Assembly (NCBI GenBank): GCA_905221605.1
Contig: CAJNDS010002212.1
Coordinates: 60,001-124,000 of the forward strand
From: Symbiodinium natans
Lineage: Eukaryota; Sar; Dinophyceae; Suessiales; Symbiodiniaceae
DNA: 64,000 nucleotides
Direction of reading: 5' to 3'
In this document: positions 1 to 10,300 of the stretch, piece after piece
Position numbering within the stretch: position 1 is the stretch's first letter
Layout: every line of letters begins with the position of its first letter
Made by a program: the position numbers and the translations under genes
The notes under the pieces: model-generated
Database searches by the model: none
What the model was told of the DNA's origin: nothing
What the model saw: the letters and a program-made list of their open reading frames with translations, nothing else

Positions 1-467
1 CCAGACTGAGACAAGCTTGCAACCCTAAACCCTAAACCCTAAACCCTAAACCCTAAGCCCTACTTCGAGCCTGGGCGAAGACAGGCCCAGCCCCAGTCGC
101 TGCTCCTCCTTGGCTACGAACCTGGCAGCCCCCCTGATTCAGACTACCGTAAGGACCCATGTATGTAGGGTTTAGGGTAAGGGTCTGGGTAGACGTGCAA
201 AGTTTCCTTTCGGGATTTATGGATTTCCCAGTTGAGCAGCTGGACCGGCTCATGACAGGACACAGGTATCGCTGGGTGCTTCTGATTCTTGCTTCTGAGG
301 CACGAGCTCGCAGAGAAACCGAACTGCATCCCTGCTTTTCGACACGGGGCCTGCCACGCCAAGCACGGGATTCGTTGCTGAAAGATGCTGAAAGTCTGGC
401 TCCTGGGGTCCTATGCCTGGGCCCAGCATCAAGGCAGCTTGTAAGCAGCAAGTTGCCACAACATGCA

Positions 468-680
468 ATATATATATATATATATATATATACACCTATA
501 TCTATGTATCTATATATCTATATATATACACACATATCTATATATATACACACATATATATATATACATATATATATATATACATACTTATTTATATTTA
601 TATTTGTATTTATTTTTATATATCTCTATTTGTACTTATGTTTATATTTATAGTTATATGTATTTATATTTATGTTTAAA
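468..680. repeat. TA-rich microsatellite
   Basis: TATA/TACACA and TATTTATATT simple repeats follow a short unique stretch. Open frames across it (Tyr/Ile-rich) are artefacts of the repeat. I see no gene in the first 2 kb that I can support; positions 60-460 are unique sequence with open frames but no recognisable domain. Confidence 0.85.
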
Positions 681-867
681 TTTTCCAATATTTATTTATA
701 TTTACTTGTTTATGACTAATATACACATATACACATGGTATATTTTAGTCTCCTTAGTATGGCAACTTCATCTTTCATTTCCTTAGCAGCTCTTGCCAGG
801 CATGTTTTTTTGGGACTGCCGCTGTCTGACCTCTGAGATTCTGGGCACAAGCACCTCACGGGCGCGG

Positions 868-944
868 GGTTAGGGTTTAGGGTTTAGGGTTTAGGGTTTA
901 GGGTTTAGGGTTTAGGGTTTAGGGTTTACGGTTTAGGGTTTAGG
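868..944. repeat. TTTAGGG block, about 11 units
   Basis: Near-perfect TTTAGGG array with one TTTACGG unit. It lies in non-coding sequence and has no visible duplication at its flanks. Confidence 0.9.
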
Positions 945-1022
945 GCCGTCCCGGGCTCTTATGGTATGGCCCTGGGGAACAGCCGGGAAAGCTGATGGAC
1001 AAGCTGCCTCAGTTCCCTAAGC

Positions 1023-1130
1023 CTAAGGGTCCATGTACCCATACAGTATATATTTGGGCAGTAGAGCTACTATATGGGAACCCTAAACCCTAAACCCTAT
1101 ATACTATATAGGTACATGGACCCTTAGGGT
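1023..1130. mobile_element. Short inverted-repeat element, GGTCCATGTACC family
   Basis: The left end reads AAGGGTCCATGTACC and the right end is its inverted copy GGTACATGGACCCTT. CCCTAAA units sit inside. Related copies are at about 21230-21330, 27645-27745, 38400-38512 and 48345-48440. There is no room for a transposase, so the element is non-autonomous (MITE or introner type). Confidence 0.65.
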
Positions 1131-2396
1131 AAGCTCGTAGAGGAGCCCGCGGCCGAGACATGTCGGGTGAAACCGAGGTTCACAGGAACCACCTCAACAG
1201 CATCCAGCCTCAGAGACAACAGGGCCGTGCCTACATGTTTTTGGGGGCTTAGGGTTTAGGGTAGTTTAGGGTTTAGGGTTTAGGGTCTAGGGTGTGGGGT
1301 TTGGGGCTTTTTAGGGTTTAGATTGTTTGGGCAGGGTTGGTACGCGAACATGTCCAAGCTACGTTGCATCCACCATATCGACCTCCAAAGCCACCGCCAC
1401 GTCGGCTCTTGGCCCTGGAAGCGAAGAAGTGCTGGTCGGGCATGTCCAAGTCTGATCCTGCGGCAGGGTTCCAACAATTTGGGAAAGCCTGCCCGAGGGG
1501 GGGTGGGGGGTTTGGCTAGCGGGGGCTGGTTTGGCTGGAGGGGGGGTTTGGGTTTTGGCTGGAGGGAGTTTGGTTGGAGGGGGCATAGGCTGGAAGAGGG
1601 TTTGGCTGGAGGCGGCTGGTTTGGGGGCCCTTCCCCCGCCTCTCAACTTGAAGGCTTCAACTCTCATAACTCGGATGAGGCAAGGCACTCTACTTCGCGG
1701 CCGTTTAGTCGGACGGTGTCTGAGCTGGTACGTTTGGCCATCTAGTCAGCGTTCAACTTAGTCACCCTCTTCCTCTCTATGTATCCATGATATTATTCTT
1801 AGGTACCTCCTCTCTCTCTCGCGTGCTTTGTGCCGTGTATTACAGTGTAAGCCTGCATTCTTCTCTCCAGCTTGCAGCAAAAATCGCCAACAAACACCAG
1901 AAAATGCACATGAGATTGAGCCTGCTGTAAAATGCTTAAGTATCACGTCCTGATGGCGTTGAGTGCATCTGTGAGACTGGTCCAAGCGCAGTGCCAGCAC
2001 CAAACGTGCATGGGAAGTCCGCCGACACTATGCCAAACTCCACAGCCGCGGCGACGTCTTAGTTGGCCACAGATGCTCGAAGCCCTAAACCTAAACCCTA
2101 AACCCTAAAACCCTAAACCCTAAACCTGTACTCCTTGTTTATCGCCACATGCAACTGAACCATAGTTAAAAGCAACACACCCCCTTCATGTTTCATGCAT
2201 TTCGTGGATGCGGCATGGTGGCGAACGATTTGCAATGCAACGTGTGCAAGGCGACTTTGAACACTGCCGTTCAAGTGACACAACCACCACATTTTCTGGT
2301 TGTTTTAACTTTTGTGATTGGTTGCGATCGTTGTGTGATTGGTTGTTTGATTGAACTTTTTCATGATCTGTTGCTTTGTGGCTTTGTGGTGAGCTA

Positions 2397-2576
2397 CTCC
2401 GACCTGTTGAGAGTGCTGCGCCTCGACAGCCGGCCTATGCGGCCGCTGCTTTACGTGGCGGGCGCGTCAACGGCCGCTCTGATCGCCCTGGTGCTGTACC
2501 TGGCTTTCTGTGTGCCCTTGGTGCAGGGCCTGCGCGTGGACGACTACAACGTGACGCACCCGCGCAGGGTCACCTC
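2397..2576 (+). CDS. Putative membrane-protein exon, plus strand
   Basis: This is a GC-rich open stretch with strong third-position G/C, unlike its AT-richer flanks. It encodes a basic segment (SYSDLLRVLRLDSRP), a hydrophobic helix of about 22 residues (LLYVAGASTAALIALVLYLA) and a short tail (GLRVDDYNVTHPRR). A possible acceptor (GTGGTGAG) precedes it and AGG|GTCACC could be the donor. It is the only good coding signal on the plus strand and would face the 3' end of the Nudix-like gene. I do not recognise the family. It could be a chance frame, but the composition argues for a real exon. Confidence 0.4.
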
Positions 2577-3160
2577 GTCATCGCCGGCACTGATCGGCAC
2601 TGCTAAAATAGCCGCACGTTTGCGCGGTTGCTGTGCGAAGGACACTGCGCTCAAAATCGTAGAAAATCAGCATGGCGTCCAGCCTGGGTCGATGGTTGGT
2701 CAAACCTTGATTAGGCGTCTGTGCGGAACCTGAAGCCCTGTACGGGCCAAGCCTTAATTCAAGATCTTCCAGTGCAAAGGTCCATGCTTACCAGGGAGGT
2801 GCACAAAAGGCGCATCAAAACCAATGAACCACCGCCTGAAACGCAACCCAAACCGGGCACGGAGACATTAAGGGTTCTGCCCCCCATGCACCCTGCTTGT
2901 TGGGTTTGTTGATCGGACCGAGGGTGGGAGGGTTTCTGGTTCACAGATTACAGGGGTTGGGTTGAGGGTTTTTATTCGGGTTTGGATACAACTTGTGATA
3001 CAACTTGTGCCCACTAGAACAGGAGGTGAGAAGGCCAGCCGATGTGGGGGGTCCAATTTCAACCCCAAAGAAACCCATGCGAGTTTTGGCTTCTGTTTGG
3101 GTTGTTGAAGGGTGTTGGAGACTCTGCAGCACAATCCCTGGATGGCACAAAACAGGCAGC

Positions 3161-5046
3161 TTAGGTGCCGGTTGCCAATCGAGTGATGGCATGGCGTTCC
3201 TTTGCATCAGACAATCGGGAAATTGCTTGCTCGTATGGGAACCAGTCGTACATGTCATCTAGGTCTTCGATGGTGTCGGCGTCTTCAGCACTTCCTGGTG
3301 GAGGTGGGTTGGTTGCCACAGCCGCGAAAATCGTAACAACCATTGCAACTGGACCGCCCTTGTCATAGTACATGGCAGGTGGAACATCCCCGAGCAACAC
3401 AAACTCATCAGGGAAGATGTCGCAGGCTTCTGCCACCGCTCGTGTGGCTGCCTGCTGTGCCGTCTCATGATTCCGCGGCTCATCGGCTGGTATGTACAAC
3501 TGCCTGTTGGCATCCCGCGCCAGGACGCATTTTCGCCCCCTGAGGATCAAGCAGCCGAATCGCCTAGACACTTCCGACACATTCCGCCTCCCATCTGACG
3601 CTGGTTTGTAGCCCTCCCGTAGGCCACGAATTGCAGTCACCTGTTGGCCAAGGACCAGCAAGCGACCTTCGAGCGAAACCGTTCGCCCTGAAACTGCCAC
3701 AGTCTTGCCCGGAACAAGTACGTCGGTCATGCTTAGTGGGAAGATGCCCTCCACCGATCCATGCGTATCAGTCAGCAGCGCTCGCAACACGTTGGCATCC
3801 TTGTTCTGTGAGCAGGTCTGGATGATGACGGCAAGGCCGGCGAAAGACATGCCTGGACCAAGGAACTGCGTGGAATTGATACTGGATGTCAGGTCCGGCG
3901 GGTCCTGCCCTGACTTGTTGAGCAGCGCAACAACATCCGCTGGAATGGGGCATCGTTCTGCAGAGACTGCTGCCTGCAGGTTTTTACCAGCACCCTCTCG
4001 CTGAGAGTCGTTGGAGCCCAAAGAGGGGAGTGAGTCGCCGAACGCCTCGGCGACCAAACGCGAGATGTTCTGCCCATTCTGGACCTCAGCTCCAGAACAC
4101 AGGTACGCACAATGCAGACTTGGGAAAGCAAGAGGCCAGCTGAGTGACAGGCGAGTTGTTTGGTTCTACGGTTGATGTCGAAGTCCACATATGTGAAGTA
4201 CAGGTCATGCCTGTCGAGTGCTGATGGTGGTGAGCCCACTGCATCCATCAGCATCTCGATGCTAGAGGGCTTGCCAAGACTGCAGATCTCCACATGTCCT
4301 GCATCAAGGGTTCTTTATCGTTAAACAGCCCTAAATGGTTTTTTAGTGTTAAACTACCCTATCTCCACATGTCCTGCATCAAGATGAGCCGCGGACTTTT
4401 GGCAGGGAGGCTCGCCAAGGACGATTATCTTCGAGACGCGCTGCTCGTCGTGAAGTCTTACCAGCGGCACCCATAGCTCGGCATCCCTGCCGAAGGCGAT
4501 GACCGTGGCCTATACTGCCCTTGGAACCTTAATAAAAACAACTTGTTTAAATATCCTCTCGGGTTTTAGTTAAACAAAAAATGAAAAAAATTCCAAGGGG
4601 GATATAATGGCCTTTCGAGGGTTGAACTTGGCAAACCAGCGCTCCAACATCCGTCTCGCTCGTCCTGGCCGGCCCACTTCTGCTTCCCACTCTTGGGCTG
4701 AGGCCACATCAGACCTCAACTGTTCTGGGGGTTTCTGTGGTAAATAGGGGACCCTAAATGAAGGCACCCCGAATGTCGGAAAGGCTCCTGAACTAGACAA
4801 GCATATATGCTCCTGGTCCCATCTACAAAACAGACGTATAAAAAAAACGGGCAACTCCCGCAAACCCTAAACCCTAAACCCTAAACCCTAAACCCTAAAC
4901 CCTAAACCCTAAACCCTAAACCCTAAACCCTAATCTACTACGGTCTAGAGACACGTCGATGACAAACAGCAGGTCATGCTCCGGCCGCAGTAGCGCGCAT
5001 GCCAGGTCGATGTGCTGGAGGCACGCACCTTCAGGACCTCCAGGGG
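3161..5046 (-). CDS. Uncharacterised protein with degenerate Nudix box
   Basis: Exons read right to left at about 5045-4935 (EHDLLFVIDVSLDRS), 4735-4612, 4509-4374, 4298 to about 4170, and about 4090-3161, which ends at a stop. The last exon gives about 290 residues. Near its C terminus, GCLILRGRKCVLARDANRQ leads into a helix with E and R at Nudix-box spacing, but the catalytic REUXEE core reads RAVAEA. A Nudix fold is therefore plausible while pyrophosphohydrolase activity is doubtful. The N-terminal part (FGRDAELWVPLVRLHDEQ) is an unrecognised alpha/beta-like region. An introner lies at 4510-4611 and a duplication-born intron at 4299-4373. The start codon was not found; open sequence at 5352-5527 may be a further 5' exon. 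Confidence 0.55.
4286..4383 (-). repeat. 75-nt intron flanked by a perfect 23-bp direct repeat
   Basis: Positions 4286-4308 and 4361-4383 are identical (ATCTCCACATGTCCTGCATCAAG on the plus strand), separated by 52 bp. Removing one repeat plus the insert (minus-strand intron 4373 to 4299, GA donor, AG acceptor) restores the open frame of the Nudix-like gene. The insert itself matches no other element here. Confidence 0.8.
4510..4611 (-). mobile_element. Introner, family 1 (GC-AG intron, 102 nt)
   Basis: On the plus strand it starts TATACTGCCCTTGGAACC and ends TTCCAAGGGGGATATA, which are imperfect inverted ends. Read on the minus strand the intron runs GCCATTATATCC to CAGTATAG, and removal joins AAG to GCC in frame. 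The bases GGCC are present at both edges. Confidence 0.85.
4861..4933. repeat. CCCTAAA block, about 10 units
   Basis: Perfect CCCTAAA array between two exons of the Nudix-like gene, so it is probably intronic. Confidence 0.9.
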
Positions 5047-5275
5047 GGTTGAAACTTCTTGGGTTTAGGGTTTAGGGTTTGGGGTTTAGGGTTTTGGGTT
5101 TAGGGTTTAGGGTTTGGGGTTTAGGGTTTAGGGTTTGGGGTTTAGGGGGTTGAAACTCTGGGGTTGTAGGGCTTAGTTCTTTCAATCTTGCAGCCTTGAA
5201 GATCAAACCCCTTTTAAGAAAAGATAAGAACACTTTGTGATGGAACCCCGGCACCATGGGTCCCCAAAAGGAACC

Positions 5276-5352
5276 GCACCCTAAACCCTAAACCCTAAAC
5301 CCTAAACCCTAAACCCTAAACCCTAAACCCTAAACCCTAAACCCTAAACCCC
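5276..5352. repeat. CCCTAAA block, about 10 units
   Basis: Perfect array next to an open, GC-rich minus-strand stretch (5352-5527, KLFVISSAWPYKPTHSPLGP) that may be a 5' exon of the Nudix-like gene. Confidence 0.9.
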
Positions 5353-5724
5353 CGGCTCCCCCTCCCCTCCCCCCACCGATGTAGTCCGTCGGGCCGGTCG
5401 CTCCGTGCAATAGGACGAGGGGTCCCAAAGGCGAATGCGTCGGCTTGTATGGCCAAGCACTGGATATCACAAACAGCTTCACAGCTGGCTCCGAGGATTC
5501 CGCAACGCGTCTGAGTGGGCGGGCCATTCCACACCCAATCTATAAATGCTCAGTGACCTACTGGAGTCTCTGTGTACTCTAAGACTAAGCCGACACTGAG
5601 AGTACTGAGGTTGCCACTGCAAAGTCGCAACCGCCCTGGTGAAGAAGAGCTAGCCCGGCCCAAAACATGTCTGCTTCATCCCTACACCCTAAACCCTAAA
5701 CCCTAAACCCTAAACCCCAAACCC

Positions 5725-5815
5725 TGCATGCTTGAGCCCGTAGCTGGCGTTGCAAAGGCTCCACCGTGAACCTATCGAGCCACTCCAGCAGGCGCCCAGA
5801 CCCTCCACTTACCTT
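5725..5815 (-). CDS. Possible isolated exon
   Basis: The minus-strand open stretch encodes GSGRLLEWLDRFTVEPLQRQ, a soluble helical segment preceded by a short AT-rich inverted-repeat element (about 5818-5910). No family is recognised. It could be a 5' exon of the gene to its left. From 5910 to 7250 I see only repeats, a C-run at 6548-6564 and unassigned unique sequence. Confidence 0.3.
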
Positions 5816-7252
5816 GGGAACCCTGGTCATGATTATAACACCTCTTAAAGGGTTCTTAGGCAACCTGCAAAAAACAGTTTTGGGGCTGTTAAGGTAGGAA
5901 TAGGAACCCACAACCCAAGACTTTATTGCTTTGCCCCTAGCATGGACGCAGGGCGGCTCCAGCAGGCCAGAAATTCTTTGCCTCAAAACCCATTTGAGCC
6001 CGTGGCTCTTTTCTTAAGCCCAGACTCCTGAAGCGGGCTCTTTAAGCCCTAGCCCTTTTGCTGCAGGGATGAACTTCAGCTCTGGGCACGCTAGAACCTA
6101 AAACCGAACGGCTCTAAGAAACCGGAACCCCTTGTGTGCTTAAGCCCACGTGTGACACCGGCTGGCGAGCCTGGGGATTCGCGTCGAGCAGCATCAGGTC
6201 CTGGCAAAGGTCAACCCACACGCACCATGACGGAGTTCGAAGGACTTGGGGCAGGCGGTAAACTGACAAGTCCCTTGTTTATTGCAGCTTGCGGGGGAGG
6301 AGGAGGAAAATCTGATGTGGCCCGGCACTAAACCCTAAACCCTACACCCTAAACTCTAGTCAGTTCAAGGTTCAAGATGGCGTGCAGCTGTGCCTTCCGC
6401 CGTCGCGCCAGCAGTGTCTGAGCTAACGGGGTCTCGGTGACCCGGGCCTGGCAGCCTGTCCATCGGATCAGCTTATAGGGTTTAGGGTTCAGGGTTTATA
6501 GGGTATAGGGTATAGGGTTTAGGGTTTAGAGCGAGGATCATGCCTTCCCCCCCCCCCCCCCCCCTCCCCGCCCCGGACCGCGCGTGAATGTATGTAGCTA
6601 GATGCAGCAGCAGGCATCCTCAAACCAGTGCCTTTGAAGATTATATAATCTGAAACTACATGGGAAAAACGCCAACCCGAAATAGTCCACGACAAGAAGT
6701 TGACGGTGGTCCAAAGGGCTCTCTGTTCGTGCATTCGGGCGGAAAAAAGCAGGGTGATCAAACTACAACACAAACATCTAATCACAACAATAATAACAAT
6801 AAGACCAGTAGCAACAATGATTGGAAGACGTGTTAGAAGAAGAACGCATAACGGTATTGAAGGAACAACTGCAATCAGCTTCATCTGTTGCCGGATTTTG
6901 GTCGAATGTCGGCGGAAATGCCATGAGCATCCACTCCATCGTTTGATGCGGGATTCCGAAAGTTAGCGGGCGTATGGGCTTAGTTTGAGCTTACAGTTTC
7001 GGATTTAGGTTTAGCTATATTGGAGGTTCCTATAGTATGGAATAAGAGCTATGAAATTATACTGTGTTGCGGTACAGTAGGGGGACCCAAATGCCCGCTT
7101 GTGGGGACGCTGTGACGTTACCTGTGCAGCGTCGAGAATGTGTACCGAGTCGGTGACCGAGAGGAGTGGACATCGAATGTGCAGTGAATTGTGGCTTTGG
7201 TTTTAGGGTTTAAGGTTTAGGGTTTAGGGTTTAGGGCATGGAGCGATGGACC

Positions 7253-7384
7253 CTACTTGGAGGTTCATGGTACCTAATACTTGTAGCCAATTAAAACTGT
7301 ACTTATAATCCCTAATATGGCCATAGTTGGGTTACAAGTACAGCTACTATTGGGTTGATAAGTACCATGAACCTCCAAGTAAGC
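7253..7384. mobile_element. Introner/MITE family 2, copy 1
   Basis: The ends are inverted copies of each other: ACTTGGAGGTTCATGGTACC at the left and GTACCATGAACCTCCAAGT at the right. The interior keeps the family's internal pattern (CCAATTA..ACTGTACTTAT and GTACAG..ATTGGGTT). It abuts the stop codon of the photolyase fusion gene. Confidence 0.85.
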
Positions 7385-7398
7385 CATCGGAATCCACA

Positions 7399-10300
7399 TC
7401 AATCCTCTAAATCAATGACGGCGGCACTTGAGTCTCGAAGAGCCCAGCTCACTTTGGATGGTAGGCATGCACGGCGTGCAACCTTAGGCCGACGTCTGCC
7501 ACTCCGTCGTGGTGATCTGGACCGGCTAGGTTGCCTGGCCGCAGAAGCCTTCGGCAGCCGAAACTCCCGCCTGGTAAAGACCTTGGTAAGCTCGCCTCCT
7601 GGGAGGCTGATGACGTCATAGCCCTCTGCATCGTTCCACTGGCTGTGCATAATTCCACGGCGCATGTCTACGACCGCGTCCGAGGAACTCTGCCGCGCCC
7701 CCTTCAGATCTGTCACGCACCGCAAGGGGTACGTCTCGCCTAGGACAACACCAGCAGCCCTCAAGACATCAGCCGGTGCCTATACTGAACTTGAACCCTA
7801 GCAAAAATGATGATTTTTGCTGTTTCTTAGGAAGAAAAGTATCCAAAAAAATAAAACTATTTCCAAGTATCCCTAAACCCTAAACCCTAAAAACCCTAAA
7901 AACCCTAAAAGCCCTATAAACCCTATAAACCCTAAAAACCCTAAAAACCCTATAAACCCTAAACCCCTAACCCCTAAGGTGCCTCCCAGGGCTTGTGCAG
8001 GAAACGCCTTGGCAGCTTCTGCAACTCGGGAACCCAGCGGCGCACGTATGCACCAGAGGGGTCCTGCGACCCACCTCAGCGGTGCCAGGGCACAGGGTTT
8101 AGGGTTTAGGGTTTAGGGTTTAGGGCTTATAGACTTAAGAATGAACCGAAGGAAAGCACCTGAACTGCACGTTTACTAGAGGCGATGAGGCCCCGACCTT
8201 CTGGTGAGATGACGAAGTTCCACTGATCAATGCCAGAACGGCCAGCATTTTGCCACATCATGCTGTTGATGGCAATGTCGGCATCCACAAGCGTGTCCTC
8301 ATACCTATACTCCCCTTAGAACCTTAATAAACACAATATCTGTAATATCCTCTTGGGGTTTATATACACAAAAAATGATTCCCAAGGGGGATATAGATAC
8401 CAGGCAGCACCATGAGTCCAGTCAATGTTGCAATGCTCCACAAGGAAAGATGCTGCTACCATGCGCATGTTTTGCTGGCACCACCCGGTTTGCCAGAGCT
8501 CCCGCATCGCTGCGTCGACCAAAGGGAACCCGGTGGAGCCCTTCTGCCACTTCTTCAGCAACTGCGCATCTTGGTTCCACCTGATGTCCTTGTACTTCGC
8601 CCGGATCGGCTCGCGCCGCATGCTCGGGAAGACCATGTAGTGGAAATACGCCAGCTCTCTCCAGAACAGCCTGCGCTGAAAGATCTTCACATCCTTTTCG
8701 GGCAGGCCCGTGGCCTTCACGGCCCAGTAGAGGTCGTTAGGGGAGAGCTGCCCCCATCTGAGGTACGGCGACAAGCGTGAGTTGGGATTCTCTTCTAGGT
8801 CGGCCCGGCTCCTTTGCTTCTCGTAGCTTGCCAAGCGAGGGCCACTCACAAAGGCATGCATCTGGGAGAGGGCAGCATCCTCACCAAAGTCCCATGCATC
8901 ACAGAGGGGAGCCCGCCAGTCCCTGATTCCAGGTTTGATCTCGGCGAGGCGTAGCTCCTCCAACGGCTGCGTGAGGGTGTCCTTACTTCTCCAAGAACCT
9001 AGGGGAAAAAAGGTTGAACTTTGTTTTTTCCTGCTACATAAGGAAGCCCAAAAAGTTCAAAGTCCAACTGTTGGCTAAGTAGGTGTCCGCGATGTCTGCG
9101 AGCTTCGGGCCAGGTGGAAGCATTGGTGTCGGCAGGGGCTTCCGGGGCGGCCCGAGCTTGCGGCAAGCGCCCAGAAATGGCAGTAGGGTTCCCCAGTGGC
9201 CATGATGAAAGCCGCTTCTCATGGAGATTGTTTCGGGCTCGTAGAGCAGGTAGCTTGCAAAGCTGTGCACGGCAACGCCCATCTGCCGCAGTTGCTCGGA
9301 AATCTCCTCATCGGCCTTCTTCAGCCAAGGCTCGTACCGACGATTAAAGTAGACCGCTCGGACGTCGAGCTGCTTGCACACAAGCTTCAGTGCTTCAAAG
9401 TCAGTTCCCTGACGCACCAGGAGCCGTGACCCCAAGCTCTCTAGCGATGCTGCTAGGGCTTTGAGGGATTCCCTCAGCCAGACTTGTGCCGCTCCGCCTG
9501 CCTCCTCCGATGCGATGTACAGTGGGATAAGCTCGGGGTGCCGCGCTGCGGCGATCAAGGCGGGATTGTCATGCAACCGCAGATCAACCCTAAACCACAT
9601 CAGGGCCAGGCCGGAACAGTCAACTTCATCGGTGCCCACTGGAAGTTGTGCAGCTTGCGCCTTCTCAGCCTTGTGAGCATCTTCGTGCTCCGTCTGCTGG
9701 CTCCCCCAGGCCTCTTGCATCAGGGCTGTCACGCTTCGCAAAGCCGCGGAACTCTCAACAGGGCTCTCCACCAGGGGCAGCACGCCGAACTCTGAATACA
9801 GCTGCAAGATCCTATACTCCCCTTAGAACCTTAATAAAAAAAACTCTTAACATCCTCTTGGGCTTTATATCAACATAAACAAATATCTAAAAGAAATCAT
9901 TCCCAAGGGGGATATAGGATCTGCTTGGTGATCCTCTCTGCATCCGGCAGGGACTGGAGATAGCCATTCGGGGTAAGGTCGACTCCGTGCCACGGTCGTT
10001 CACGAAACCTCCACAGACAGGGTGACTCCCCCATATTGCTGTGCACACCCGTTTATCCTCCGCAAGGCCCTACTTGGAGGCTCATGGTACTTATTAACCA
10101 ATTACTACTGTGCTTGCCACTTCGAAGCCCCTTAAGTGCCGTGATGTGGCTATAATTGGGTTACAAGCACATTCGTTGTTGGGTTAGTAAGCACCCTGAA
10201 CCTCCCATGACTTGTTTCTTGTTCATTGTGTTTCTTCTTCCTCCTGTTTCTGTTGCTGCTGCTGCGGCCAGGACTATGGACTTTCTCCAGCTTTCGTACA

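Noticed and set aside
24..58. Window start as a chromosome end
   Set aside because: Only four or five CCCTAAA units, preceded by unique sequence, and similar blocks occur throughout the window, so nothing marks a terminus.
1323..1761. Gly/Trp-rich plus-strand ORFs
   Set aside because: They arise from a G-rich GGCTGGTTTGG-type repeat; no domain or splice partner.
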